From Vespa crabro (lineage: Eukaryota > Arthropoda > Insecta > Hymenoptera > Vespidae): a DNA stretch of 64,000 bases. Shown in pieces: positions 47,501 to 61,402 of this stretch. Under the pieces are notes generated by a model, which was given only the letters and a program-made list of their open reading frames with translations, ran no database searches and was not told where the DNA came from. The DNA lies in the NCBI RefSeq assembly GCF_910589235.1, contig NC_060956.1:22188973-22252972 (forward strand), read 5' to 3'. Every line of letters begins with the position of its first letter. Position 1 is the first letter of the stretch. The position numbers and the translations under genes were made by a program.

Positions 47501-49594
47501 AACTTGTCGACGTAGAAATGCGCCTCATTTTCGACGCGTTCATTCTTCGTCGATTATCCTTGGACGTTCTCTCGTCCGACTCGGAGCCTCTTTTATGGGC
47601 GTACTTTCACGATTTAAATTCGCTAGAGAATTCCACGAAAAAATATTTTCTAAAGAGAAAAGGGCAATAGAGACTATTGCGAAACTTTAAATTTCCTGAA
47701 ACGTATTCGAGAGAAAGCATGGAGAGAAAGCGACAAAGAAGCTGCGAGTCAAATTTCTTTAAAATTTCTCGGATTTTCCAAGAAGAAGGCAACTGTCAAA
47801 GTATAAAAGGCGAACGCATCTAAAGTCGATCTGGCTATCAGTCGGAGAGACATTTCTCTCCTTTGCGAAAATAAAAGTATCTTACGTAACAGAATCTTTG
47901 TCGCTCTTTCTTCTATTCCCTTCGTCTCTCTCGCTTACATTTCATTCGCACTCTGTCCCTTTGGACAATAAAGATTCGATGAATGAAACGCTGACGCGAC
48001 TTCTTGATTAGATTAAACGAACTTCAAGTAGAAGAGTTTAAATATAGTCAGACGTAAATTTTCAAGAAGTAGGATTTGTTGAAATAAATCATTTTTATTC
48101 GATACCGATTATTCGAGCTTATTGTTTGCGACGATGCGAGAATTTGGACAAGGAAACACGAGAAACATCGAAGCTCGATTGTAATAAAATTCACCGCTTC
48201 TTTGAATGAATTTTTTATTAACTATATATCTTTCGCGTTCGTGGAACTTTATAATAAAAAATAGGAAAGAATAGAAAGAAAAAAAATCAAAGATGTCTGT
48301 CGAGCTTTAGTAATCGTTAAAAGATTTCTCTCTCTTTTTCTCTAGAGTATCGTGAAGGTCGCGCTTCGTCGATGAAATACTTGAAAACAACTCTGAGAAA
48401 CACGCTTACGTGTCCGTAACAGTGTTGTTTGTACGACTTTTAATTTTCCGTTTCTCTTTTTCAAGACATACGGCGGGTATTCTCATGCCGTAGAAAATAA
48501 ACCTCGAAAAGTTTTCTAATTTTCACGAGCACTTCCTTTGATTCCACGATTCGTGCTCGAAGGAATGAACGACCGAAACTGAAACTAAATTGTGTGAAAA
48601 GGAAGGGAGTAAAAAAGGGTCGGTAATATTCATTCGACGCAACATGCATTCTTCGATCTGCAACGCGTATATGGAATCCGTATGTAAATGCACATGTAGG
48701 AGTTCCGCTCGCGTATCTATGAATATGCATTGTAAAACGTTTCAAAGGTGGCTTTCGAGCGCGCGTTTCAACGCTTCTTATTAATTTTTCCCTTTCTTCT
48801 TTGCGATCGTTTACCATAAAAAGAAAAAGAAAAAAAATGCGAATATAGGTACCTATGTGATATGTCACGTATAATACGAGCTTAAGATAAAGGAGAGAGA
48901 CAAGTCACGAAACGAATATTCGAGGATGATGCGAGCATTGAAAAATAATTTTATCCAGGACCCATCCAAGGCCCTGTTGAATTTATTTAATAACGTTCGT
49001 CACGTCAATCGATCTATCGTGGAGCTTAAGGCAAAGCCTCGGCCGAAGTGGAGTCGGTGCTCTTTGGGATTTATAGCATTATCGAGCATAGGTTTCGCGG
49101 CTTTCGAACGCACGCTAGATAAACGAGAGACGGAGATAGAGAGAAAGAGGGAACATAGGCGGTCTCCTTGAGGGAACGGAGCCTTATCCCGATTCTTCTT
49201 ATACTCCACTTAACGATGCTCGTCGACTCTATTGGTTCTCTTTGAATTTCGATAACGTTCGAGAAATATGTCTAATAAATTCTAAGATGGTTTGAGAAGA
49301 ATGTAAAAATCCGGAGCTATGTAGTCATCGCCTTTAAAACTGACTCTACTCTAAATCATTATTGCAAATTCTTAATGATTTTCAAATTAATTTTAAGAGG
49401 CACAAGCTCTCTCTCTCTCTCTCGCGTGCGCGCGCGGGAATGTAAGCGCGTGAAAATTTCAACGCATCACATGTTCCTCGTACTCAAGTGAATTTCTTTG
49501 GTGAATAGACCGGAAACAAGAAACCAGTGAAACTTTTTCTATGGATAATATTCCATCTCTTTTAAAGAAGACATCTATGTCCGGACCCATGGCT

Positions 49595-50051
49595 CCTTTT
49601 TATTAAACGAATGCCAATTTTATCGGAATATCGAGCGTCCGATGGTATGTCCTCGAAGAATCTTTGTACCTTTTCTCCAAGGATACGTGCGTTCCGGCAT
49701 GATGCACTCCTTCCAGTGAAATTTCGCTTCTCTTTCTTTCCGTGATTTTCTGTCTTCGAGATAGGAATAGAACGGAAAAGGGAGCACCGTAAAGATGCGC
49801 GTCTTTTCTTTTCGTTGACTCTCTTTGGTGCAGTATCTCGCGATCATTTTATCGGCAACGCGAACGATTTTCAGCGAAACGCGATTCGTCCTTGTAATCA
49901 GCTGACAGGTGGATTCGAGAGCTCGGCAAACCGCAAAGAAAGAAAGAGAAAGAGAGGGAAAACGGCCTTTGTCCTCTTTTCCGCGACCAATTTGTCTTCC
50001 AGCAGGACACGCCTTTTAATTTAACGAGTGCCACTTTCATCGGAATATCGA
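49595..50051 (+). repeat. Two diverged copies of a 40-bp sequence
   Basis: 49595-49634 and 50012-50051 align without gaps at 35 of 40 positions and share the exact 13-mer ATCGGAATATCGA at their right ends. The DNA between them is unique. Confidence 0.75.
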
Positions 50052-50133
50052 TGCTGAATCGCGTTTTATTGCTTCAACCCGAACGACGCCCACGTTCATT
50101 CGTTTCTCCTTCTCTCTCTTCGTTTGGAGCCTT

Positions 50134-50142
<9 letters not shown>

Positions 50143-50206
<64 letters not shown>
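50143..50206 (+). repeat. Compound (CT)n-(TA)n microsatellite
   Basis: CT dinucleotides switch to TA dinucleotides at about 50168. Imperfect TATG/TATA units follow to about 50265. Confidence 0.95.
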
Positions 50207-50214
<8 letters not shown>

Positions 50215-50448
50215 ATATGTATGTATATATATATAGATATAGATAAATACATATATATGTATATTGACCCTTTTCCTTTAACGAGATTGCATTCGATCAA
50301 CGATCGACCAAAAAGCGACCTTTTCCACTCGATAACAGGAAAAAACTGTAAAAGCGCGATCTCGAGAGCACGATCGCGTGCGTTTTTACGCTCGATATTT
50401 TTATCAATTGAACTACTTTGTCCTTTGAGCCGCGTCGCTCGAGTACTT

Positions 50449-50479
<31 letters not shown>

Positions 50480-51500
50480 CTCCCCCTCTTCGTCGTTTCG
50501 AGTTAATCTCATGAACGGACGGACGAAGATCAATTTTTCTCCGAGTAGATAGCGGAACCAGGAAATGATTTACATACGAATGAAAGGATTCGTGTTACGC
50601 GTCGGTGTGTATATGAATAAATTTCTCCATGCTCGCGTTTGTCCTATTCCCTTCCATTCTACCGTGAAGAATCAATATTTATCGATAGGCGGATAAGGAT
50701 AAGGACTCGCTTTACGTAAATCGCTTTTAAAAGGATGCCCTTTATCGGGCGCGCGAGCGCTTTATCTTTCCGTACCACGTGTAGAATAGTGTTCGCTCAT
50801 CGAGCGCAATCTTACGGACAAGTCGACCGAGTCGAACGTCCAAGTTAATCCATGAAATTTATTTCTCGGCTCTTTTAGCGACAAATTCCTTTATTCTCTC
50901 TTTGTCCTTGATGGCATAGCCCCAAAGATCTACGATCGAAGATTTACGAGTTTTTCGATATTTCTTTTTCATATATAATCGATTGTAAATAAATAACTTT
51001 GGGTATTATTTTGGAAAAAAAATCGTACGTATTCTTTGAACGTAAGACGATCGCTTGAGATTTATCCTACGACCTATCGATAGAGTATCGGCTTGTCCGA
51101 GAGAAAAGGGATTGGGAATTTGCCCTTTGCTCTTTTACCCGGCAAATCGACTCTCTCCATAAGCGGATGGTAGATACTTGTGTGAGAGAGAGGTTCCTCT
51201 GCGACCTGGTTTCGAGGACGAGGAAGGCGTTATAAAGGGGACCTAAGGATCGGCCGTAATTAATTCGTCGACGCAATGATGTCCGTCTTTCGTAGGTAAA
51301 GCCGAGAGAGAACCGATCCGTCCCCTTTCTCATCCCTCGCACCCTCTTTCTATCTCATCCCTTCCAACTCCGTCCCTCTCCCTCTCTTGGTCCAACTCCT
51401 TCTCATCCACCTTCTTTTTCTCTCTTTCCCTCACGGACCATCGGCAAAGTTCGTTCGTAGAGTTTAAGCAGGGCTCGCTATCGACCTGACGAGCAACCTC

Positions 51501-51535
51501 GGCGTCTGCGTCGACGTGTGCGTCGCGCAGACGCC
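51501..51535. repeat. GC-rich 15-bp stem-loop with a one-base bulge
   Basis: GGCGTCTGCG (51501-51510) pairs with CGCAGACGCC (51526-51535). After a bulged T, CGACG (51512-51516) pairs with CGTCG (51521-51525) around the loop TGTG. Confidence 0.93.
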
Positions 51536-53893
51536 CCAACACGGTCCGGGTTCTCCAATCGATTTCAGATTTTACAGCATAACGAGGCCGACTGCTGCCC
51601 AAAAATTCCTCTACACGCATCCTCCCTTTCACCGTTCTTCTCTCACTCTCGCACCTCATCCGAATTACCCGATCGACGATAATATTCTTTTCGAGATACG
51701 AAATCGCGGTCGTTAGATTCCCTTCCTCCATCCCCCTTTCTCAGTTCCTCCGATATAAATCTACTTCATGAGAAGCTATCGTCGTATTTGGATTTACGTG
51801 CGATCGATGTTCGATCACGATCGTCAAAACCGATAAAAATGGCAGATATTTGAAGTCGTAGGACGTCCTATCCGTCGAGGATGTACATCTTATCTCTACG
51901 GAAGTATTACTCGTTTCTTATCTTGAAATCGAAAAATTGCTACTTTTATATGGCTTATGCGAAAGAAGATTCTTATTAGCATCCGATCGATTTCTCGGTC
52001 ATAGACCGAGAATTCTTTAGGTTAACGAAGCCAGGCGTCTTGACAAAGAGATCTCTTTCTCCTCTTATCGTTTCTTTACAAAGATGAAATCTAGAGCTAG
52101 TTTTTCTTCGATCGAAACTAAGGTCGTAGAAATGTGAAACGTTTATTAAAACAAATCCTATATCCTTTATTATTCAACGTTCCTTCACAACGAACAAATC
52201 TTTGTCGTTTTCGTCGATGAAAAAAAGAAGGGAAATAGAGCAGGCCGATTTTTTCAAATAAAACGTTAATTTTTATTGGCTTCCTGGCGTAGGTGGTCGA
52301 TCCCAAAGGATCGAATGCTCTGCCGAACGAGGGCCGAATGAAAATTCAATTCGATTCGATTAGTGGAAGCAAAGAGAACACTCGTAGCCGTGCCAGGAAT
52401 TCTCAAACGAGTGATTCTTTTCTCCAAATTTTTAGCAAATCGTTAAAAATCTTTTTCCTTTTTTTTTCTTTTCTCGAATAAAGCGCGTACGTATGCACAA
52501 ACGTACATGGATGAACGTACATGAAACGGGATTATAACGTGGACAGCCAATTTGAGATAAACGAACGATTTGCTAAAGACTTTTCTCGTGTCCATTTTGT
52601 CTCGTGTATCCAATGGAAACGCATCGAGATGGATGAAACGAAAGAGGTTTGAGTAGCGCCGAGGGTGGTGTCGGCTCGTGAAAAAGGAAGACGAGGAATT
52701 TTCGTGATCCGTCGTCCTTTTATACGGGCGTCGTCGCGCGAAGAAACCGATGCCGACGGTAAATAAATGGTCTGCCGTGTCGGTGAATTATCGTCCGTAA
52801 GCGTCTAAAGAAGAAGGTAAATAAAAACGAATAAGCGAGACTACGATCCGATGACAAAGCGGCCGATTCTGTCGTCGTCCTTCTTATGCTCCTCCTCCTC
52901 CTCCTCTTTCTCGTTTCGAGGATCTATGTGAAAAAGAAAAGAGGAAAAGGAGGAAGCAAGAAAAAAAGACGAAAAGAAAAAGAACGAGTAAAGTTCTACG
53001 AAAGGAGTGGAATTAAAAGTGGACTTTTACATGGCACTTAAATGCTTTTAAAATTGCAACTGTAAATATATTTGTAAGTTTCTTTGAAAGACCACAAACG
53101 ACCAAAGGCCATCGGTCGTTTGCTCTTTTTCTTATCAAAACTTTCTTCCTCCTCTTTGAATTCTCGAACACGGACCGGGTTCTCCCGTCAAATTAAATCG
53201 TACTATTTTGGATAGGAAAACACGTAAAGCTCGTCGTATTTATATTTGGATTCCATTAGAGAGGAACGACCGACCATCGGATTACTTGGCTAGAAGCAAA
53301 GAGTTCCTCTAATGTATTCCACGAATCGCGTAATTATCTACCAATGTTCGAAAGAATAGGAATATTGAAGGGATTCCGTTAGTGTCGGTCTATTATTACC
53401 GTGTCGGATCTATCTAGGATTATCCAGGTCGGATGGACGTAACTCTCTTTACGACGTCATTAAGGTCGATAAACCGATACGTAATACCGTACTTTTCATC
53501 TTTCCTTCTACCGTTTAATTTACTACCTATCAACTTTGCGAAGAAGCCTTAAATTCGAAACCTCCTTTCTCTCCTGTCTGACCGTTTAAACGATACTCGA
53601 TACCAAACTTTCAAAGTGGTCGCGGATCAAATTCCTCGATCGAAAAGTTCGATCGGTCAGAGAGAAAAGAGGTACGAGTCGTCGGCGAGAGAATGCATAC
53701 GTCGTTAAATCGAAAAGGACGAACCGCAAACCGTCGATGCTACCGCATTATGCACGGTTGGCAATAAGCGTTGAGCGTTTACATATCGGATCGACTATAA
53801 TTTACAAAGCCCACGTTCGCTTTGATCTGCGAGCGACGTCGACACTTCATCGAACCATTCGTATTAGTGTACGAACGAAAGAGAAAGAGCTAA

Positions 53894-53942
53894 ATGGATG
53901 GATGGATGGATGGATGGATGGATGGATGGATGGATGGATGGA
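53894..53942 (+). repeat. (ATGG)12 tetranucleotide repeat
   Basis: Forty-nine bases of perfect ATGG units, followed by GATA-like and GAGA/GGGA units. Confidence 0.97.
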
Positions 53943-56900
53943 TAGATACATAGTTAGATAGATAGATAGAGAGTGAGAGAGAGGGAGGGAGGGAGGGAGA
54001 ACGAAGAGCCAATCCGGCGTAGCGACTCGTATTGCAAATTGGGTTAAATCTGAAATCTTGGTAGTCCTGTTCATCCTCTCCCTGCCTTCCAACCCGAACA
54101 GCGAATCGGTAGAACGAGCGAGAGCCATCGATTATTCGTGCGTGTGCGGTTCGCTCTTTGAAGCGTAGAGAAGCTGAACCGAGGTCAGGGCTGATTTGAA
54201 AAAAATATCGTCTACTCTGATACGAACACGAGAATCGAATTCCGCTTATCGTTCATTCCAGGAGAAAAGATCGTTTGCTTTCTACGTTGTTTGATTTGGG
54301 TAATAGCGAACACGTACGAGAAAGTGCACCCTATACTAGATTATTTATTATGTTTTCCACAGACGTACCTTAGCCGCTGAGAAACAGTCTCGTCCCTTCT
54401 GTTTACGAGAATACCCTCGTCCACCGTTTACGGTTAGCGTACGCTCACAGATACTATACTTATCGGCGTGTAAAGCGGTCGAAAAGGTCACTCCTTCTCG
54501 ACTAACGAGAGTAACTATTACACGGACGCGAGTAGGTAATCGTCTATGAAACATTTTCTACTTTTTGTTGTCCGTCGAATGGAGTATAAAAGAAAAAGAA
54601 AGAGGAAAATAAACCGATTCGAAAGAGAATATTTCTACTTATATTCTACGTAGAAACGATCGTGAAAAATATAAGAGAAAAAGTAGAAAAGATGGCGCGT
54701 GTACTCGATAAAAAGAGAAATTTTTTGGATGGGATTTATCTTCCCCCGATTGTCCGTGAATTCGAACGACTAAATCACGCGAATTTCATTTCTGTCCGGC
54801 TCGAGAACATTACCGTTCGTTTCTACGGTTCTGTGAGCGAGAAACGTTTCCCGGTCCCTTCGTCTCCGGTCATCGCCACTGATATCGGCCGTTTTTCTTC
54901 TCGGCAAACTGCCTTCTCTTCGTTCCAGTGGGACGATGGCGTAAACCTGGCGGACACCCTTAATTGCCTTTCCCCGAAAAGCTGCTGGTGCTTCCAACGA
55001 AAGCTAAAAAATTCTTCCCACGCGATCTCTTAAAGCACTGCGAGAAAATCCCTTGCCTTTCTCTTACGAGGACTTATATTCTCCTGTACCGTTGACACCC
55101 TCGGCTCTCGAGTTCTATTAAAGTATACGATCCTGCTGCTCGTGTGTCGAAATAAAAAGGTAAAGTCATATTTTTGTCTTTTTTTCTTTTTTTCTTTTTC
55201 TTTTACTTTCAATCGGCTCCAAATTAATGAATCTCTTTTTACTACGCTTGTCCATAACGTTGGTAATCATCGTTTTTCTTTTTTAAATTACAAACACAAG
55301 TATACAGGACGAACTTATTCTTACTTGTAAATTTTCTTGATACGAAACGAAACGTTAATTAGTACCAATACGTTTGGTCTTTAGTAAAAAAATTCTTGGA
55401 GAGTTCCTTTTGAAATAGTAGTTTTCTCTATCTCTCTTTATCGAGAAAAAGTCTTTGCTTGCTTACAACAGTCGTATGCTCTGTATCAGAAAATCTTGGT
55501 AATACGATTCCTAACGAAGTCGATTCAAAGGGATGAGCGTATGTTGTAGGACGTGCGATTGACAGGAAATTAGTTCTCGACTATCATCGTCAAATTACGG
55601 AAATCAATCCGCATCGCTTGTCATCGTACGTTCGATACTAGGCAAACGAGAATTGGAAATGATGATAGAACATAGACGCGAACGACACACGGATTTCAAA
55701 CGACAAAGTTCCCAAAGCGAAGCGGATTCCTGTAAGTATCGAATTCTCGAATCGTCCGTCGTGACTTCCCAATTCAGCGTTTGATCGACTTGTGCCGTAA
55801 GGACGACAAACTCCGTATATACGTCGGTAAGGAAAGGTAAACTCGCCGGAGAGAATAACGATATATCTATGTATAAAAATAAAGGAAAACATAAATGGGT
55901 CATTGTGATTATCGTTATCGTTACTACTTTGAGACTCGTGTAAGTAACGAAAGAAACTAACGTAGGAAGAGGATGGAAAAATCGTAGGGGAACGAGTTAT
56001 TAGATCCCGCTTCATTCTTGGATAGCGCTAACGATCGAACGAGGTAAGTGGAACACGCAGCATAATGGCATGCCTGTGTAATTTGATCCTTCTTTACAGA
56101 TATAAGGTAGATACTTATTATTTACTGTCAGGTATGCTGTACATAATATTTCATTTGCCTTACAAATATTATATAAAATTACAGTCGATCACGGAGGATA
56201 GCCCCTCGTACACACACCGTCTCGGAGGACGCACACGTATAATCCACACGGGCGCGCGCGAGGGAACACGCAAAATATACTTTTAAGCGGCCACACGCAT
56301 ATTGTACAAGTGAAAGAACGTTGTACCTGGCTCACGGATTAAGTCGGTAAACCTTCTGATTAAAGTAACATACATACATATACGACGATGCCTATGGGTA
56401 TCTTTCTCTTCGTCTCTTCGTTTGTGTGTGAAAATACGTGTATGTTTGTGTATTGTTAACGAGCGTGCTCGAACACGGCCGTTCCTCTTGGTTACCCTTC
56501 TAATCTCCCTCGTTCTTTAACGGTCTTCCTCTCTCAAACCCAAGATTCCAAGTAGATTGATCTTTCTCGACGCCTAGTGCCTTCGATCGCGAGTCAGGAA
56601 GCAAGTGACAAGGAAGGAAGGAAGGAAGGAATAAGAAAATGAAAATAAAGTAGGAAGAATCTCTCTTCAAGCGACGTCTACTTGGACTTCTTTCCTTATC
56701 GCTTATTTATTTTCTCTCTCGCTTTCTCTTTCTCCCTCTTTAGAAATGGTCAAATCTAGAAATACAACTCGTAACTCGAAAAAATAAGAAAAAGTGTGCG
56801 ATAAGCTTTCTCTTCTCTTATTTTCTAGAGCTATGATACTTATTGTTAGTTGAACGTCGAGCTAACGTGTAACCACTACCAATGCCGGCGTTAACGGGGA

Positions 56901-57747
56901 GTAGCAAGATGAGGTGGTAAAAAAGAAAAAAGAAAAAAAAAAGAAAAGAAGAGAAAAAAGGAAAAGACAGGAAAAAAACGAATGTTCTACGTCGTCACGC
57001 TTCGATCGTCCATGACGTCCTTCCCGCTATGTCCCTCCGCAAACTCCGGTAAACCCTGTCGGCCCATTTCACGGTTCTTTGCTCGCGAGATTCACGGTGA
57101 TTAGGGTGCGAACGTGCGGTCAAATGTAAAAAAAATAAAAAAAAAAAAAAAAGAACATGCTGCCTCCTCATTGAAAAGACGTACGAAAAGTGACGTGGAA
57201 TGGAGAAAGAAAAAAAAGAGATCCGAGATCCTCGACGACTTTACGATTGTTTCACGACTGGAGAAGAAATAATTGAAATTGTTGAATGAAAAATTGCACT
57301 TTTATGAAAAAATAAAAATATAATATTATTCTTTCTAGATAGCACTAGTTTATTAAAAAATGAGAGAGAGAGAGAGAAAGAGAGAGTACAAAAACGGACG
57401 AGAAAGGATCGGATTCGTCGAGGAGGAAAAAAAAAAGAAAGTCGGTATATACATAGCATACATATACATAAAGGTTAAGGCTAATTCTAAGGCGATCGTG
57501 AAGAGGCTTTTTCCTCTAGGTCCTTTTTCTCGCATCTCAGCCTCGCTTCCCGATTAAAAGTCTATAATCTCTTTCGTCTAACTCCTCCCACGTCTCGAGC
57601 CTCTCCACACAAGAGCGCACTCGAGTCTAACGAAAAATCCCTCGGAGCACACGCTCGGATAAACAGCCGATACGCGCACGCGCCCTATTCCTCTCTCTGG
57701 GTGTCTTGAGTGCGTGTGTGTTTACATGTGTACCATTTGTATGGACG

Positions 57748-57771
57748 ATATATTATATATATATATGTGTG

Positions 57772-57807
<36 letters not shown>

Positions 57808-57814
57808 TATATAC
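57748..57814 (+). repeat. (TA)n array
   Basis: TA dinucleotides with a few TG interruptions. Confidence 0.92.
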
Positions 57815-57997
57815 ATGCTTGGACTTGTCGGAAGTATGTATATATATAAATATATAAATTCTTTTATCACCTATTTATTTACTCTTGCAATACACAATTC
57901 TCGCGAAAAACTTACACAATTGCCATTCATTATCCTTTCTCTCCACTCTCGTACAGCAAGACACAAGCATTTCTTTCTCTCCAAAAAAATAACAGAT

Positions 57998-57999
57998 AA

Positions 58000-58041
<42 letters not shown>

Positions 58042-58087
58042 CATATAAATATATATATATATATGTATATATATACATATCGTATAA

Positions 58088-58118
<31 letters not shown>

Positions 58119-58160
58119 CTATATACTATATTTATATATTCATATATGCATATATAAATA
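57998..58160 (+). repeat. Imperfect (TA)n array
   Basis: About 160 bp of TA-rich repeats broken by CACACC, CATATCG and similar short interruptions. Confidence 0.9.
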
Positions 58161-58689
58161 TAATTTTGTACACGATGTTCCCGAGGATCGCGACGAACTT
58201 GCGAACGACAGTCAAAAATTCCTTCAATCGAGGACAAACGACGACAAGATTCTTGGACGAAATTCCTTATTTGTACGTATGCAGTTTTGTTCTAATCAAT
58301 TCTTTTATTCTACGATCATTATACCGACGTTTAAAAAGCATAGAGTTCGATCGCGAAGATCGGGAACAGTCTGTCCATAATCAGTGCTTATATTTATGCC
58401 AAGACACGAACGGGAAGAGCATTAATATCGCGATGTTTTAATGTTATTAATAAATTCCGCTAACTTACTCGTTCATCCCATCACGATCGATCTCTCTTTT
58501 CTTTTTTTATTTTCTTCAGGAACCTTCATTGGCCTTAATCACTTTGTTCTATTCCTTAACGATACGATTTCTCATTTTTGACGATCGCGAGTACAGAAAA
58601 GAAAATTTTTCGCGAATAGTCAAGATCATCGAAGTATATTGATTCTTTTTTTCTTTTATTTTTCATTCGAAAGAAAGAAAAAAGAAAGA

Positions 58690-58696
<7 letters not shown>

Positions 58697-58776
<80 letters not shown>
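58697..58776 (+). repeat. (AG)40 microsatellite
   Basis: Eighty bases of pure AG, the second longest perfect dinucleotide run in the window. Confidence 0.98.
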
Positions 58777-58780
<4 letters not shown>

Positions 58781-59057
58781 AGAGAGCGATAGAGAGAGAC
58801 GTTTGGGAGCGGCAGCAGCAAACATCATATCGTTTCCTATATTTGTAATAAGCGTATTTCGAAAATTCGGCCACGTAGAGCATTACATAGTTTTTTATTC
58901 GTTCGATAACGATGCTTGCTGCAATTTTGATTCTCGTCATAAGTAGACGATAAGGACAACGCAGACCGCCACACCGTCTCATAATTTTACGTTTCCGATA
59001 ACGAACGCAAACCGTGGCCCGATGGTACGCGTCGTGAACGGATACGCTCGGAAGAAA

Positions 59058-59060
<3 letters not shown>

Positions 59061-59091
<31 letters not shown>

Positions 59092-59122
59092 GTATATATA
59101 TATATGTGTATATATATATATA
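59061..59122 (+). repeat. (TA)n array
   Basis: TA dinucleotides with ACACG and TGTG interruptions. Confidence 0.92.
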
Positions 59123-61270
59123 CCGTGATCGTGATATATCGGATGATATTGTCATGAAAGTGTTTCATATTCTTTACACATATGTACGTAGGTACAACAA
59201 TAATTGAAACCCCGACTTTTGTTGGAGCACGAAACGTAGAGCCGTGTGTATTAGCGATTTGTTTTTTTACTACTGCTACTATGTAAAAATGCGATAAAAT
59301 GCATTGCTCGTTTTCTTTTTTAATAGGCTTCCTCTATCTAATATTGAAAAATATCGCTGCAAAGAAAAAAAAAGACAAGAAAGTTGAAATGTAATAAACG
59401 CGTGTAGGCTCGATATTCCTTCGCTCTGATCGTCGGGGTATTAAGAAATCTTGCCGTCAAACTTTAATATCGTCGTCCATTCGATTCTCGTTCATGTTTT
59501 CCTCATTGACAGGCTATCAAAACAGACAGGTTCTTGACGATCGTGTATAGCATTTTACACGGTAGAAGCGTATGCATACACGTATCGATATCTCTTACCA
59601 ATTAATTTATACTTATTTCTTATCGTTCGATAATAGAATACGACTAAACAACAGTTCGGTCACAAATCTAGGCGATAAAGATTTTATGAAATTACGAAGA
59701 ATAAATTTCTATCGATCTCGAGGGAGGAAGGATATTGTTACGATAGCTATAGGCGTTTGCGAAACTTTAAGTATAACAACCTGATCTTTCGAAATGCAAT
59801 GGGAAGACTAGCCGAAACGAAACAAAACAACCTGTAAGTGTTCACCTTTTGTCAGAAATATACGATGTGAACGATAAAGATTTTTGTCTGTCTTTGTCTT
59901 CGCGTGCGTGTATGTGTGTGTGTGTGTACGTTTTATGTAAATTCTTTCCAAGAGATACAATACTATGTACATTGAAAAATCAACAATAACATTGCAACTA
60001 TTCGCACAAAAGACGGTTTATATTATATTCCTTCGACCGAATCGAGATCCACTATACGATTGCAACGAATTATGACTTCGGTTTCGCTCGAAACATAACG
60101 AATTGCATTTTGCCGAGTGCTATAGCACGATGTCATGGCTTGTAGAATAAAACACAACGTAAAACGTTTAAACACAACTCAACATTCCATAATCTTTAAC
60201 ATTACATCGCGATAACTCGACTATATCTCCTCCTCTCTTTTATATTTCTAAAACTCACCGTGCGTGAAAAGTAAGGGATTAGAAGAAGCGCGTATTAAAA
60301 AAGAAAAGAAAGGAAGGTAAAGAAAAAGAAAGATAAGAAAAGGAAAATAAAAAAAATAGGAAAAGGAAGAAAGGATAAAACGATCGGTCGTATAAAACTC
60401 TCGGTTCGATAACCAGATGTTAAAAAAAGAAAAAAGAAAGAAAAAAGATAATAATAATAAAATAAAAATAAAAAGAAAAAAAAAAAAAAGAAAAAAAAAT
60501 GAAGAGAACGAACGTAATATAAATGATATTTTGACGAGTCGGAAGAAAAGTAGACTTTGAAAGAACGAAAACGGCATATTTTCTAAATCTTCCACTTAAT
60601 TCTATATTACTGGGATAAAAGCCGCGTACGTTTTAGTCACTAATCGAGCCGACCGAATTACGCGAAATAAATGTCATTTTCTGTTTGATTTGATCTTTGT
60701 CACTGATCGAAACATAAAAAGTACGTCCTTATGGTGGTACGACCGCAGACGTTGGAAGACATGAGAAAAGATCGAGGAACGTGCAAACGTTTCAATTTCT
60801 ATTCGACAAATAATAGATCTAAAGTAGGAATATGTATTTTTGTTAAACGCAGAAGAAAATAGTATTAATTCGAAAACAGATTTAATTTATTTTCGATAAC
60901 GAGGCCTGGCATGTGCTAAAATAGAATTGAGATCATCGCTGGCTTTATCTACATATTCGACGAGAAAAAAAAATAGGAAATCTTTATATTAACGTTATAG
61001 TACGTCTTTTCATTCGTTTCCTCGATCTTTCTAATTAGCAAGAAACTTGGACAAACTGGCACGAGGAACGTACGAGAGCGTAAAAGGAATAGGACTTTGA
61101 CTCCGAATGCGATTAAAAAGGAATACGAGCAAAATGAGGCGAGAAAATGAATAAAAAGCGCGCTTGGGCCAACGAAGAAACTAGGCGATAAAAACGAAAC
61201 TAAAATGACATGCTATAAATCTCGAGTAAAAAAAAGCCTACTTAGTTCTGCCCGCACGAAATTTTTCTAT

Positions 61271-61282
61271 TTTATATACACA

Positions 61283-61349
<67 letters not shown>

Positions 61350-61402
61350 GTGTATGTGTGTGTGTTTGTGCGCGCGCGCACGTGTGTGTATGTATGTATA
61401 TA
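61271..61402 (+). repeat. Compound (TA)n-(TG)n-(CG)n array
   Basis: TA dinucleotides grade into TG dinucleotides and then a short CGCGCGCGCACG run, all alternating pyrimidine-purine. Confidence 0.93.

Larger units (their letters stand above)
42001..52000. other. Non-coding region, part 3 of the dpr-Myo9 gap
   Basis: A GC-richer block at about 42150-42480 could be a promoter or 5' exon; on the minus strand it holds the possible donor GACG|GTGGGT. Stem-loops are listed separately at 42691-42716 and 51501-51535. (TA)n lies at 44519-44547 and a CT/TA composite at 50143-50206. A diverged 40-bp sequence occurs at 49595-49634 and again at 50012-50051. Open frames near 43.4-43.7 kb on both strands overlap each other and are not recognisable proteins. 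Confidence 0.45.

Noticed and set aside
48926..49171. 81-codon plus-strand frame with coding-like start
   Set aside because: No homologue is recognised, it ends in an Arg-Glu run from a GA-rich stretch, and there is no splice or poly(A) context.
54662..55033. 123-codon plus-strand frame
   Set aside because: It is not low-complexity, but an equally plausible minus-strand frame overlaps it, and no family resemblance or splice context could be seen.
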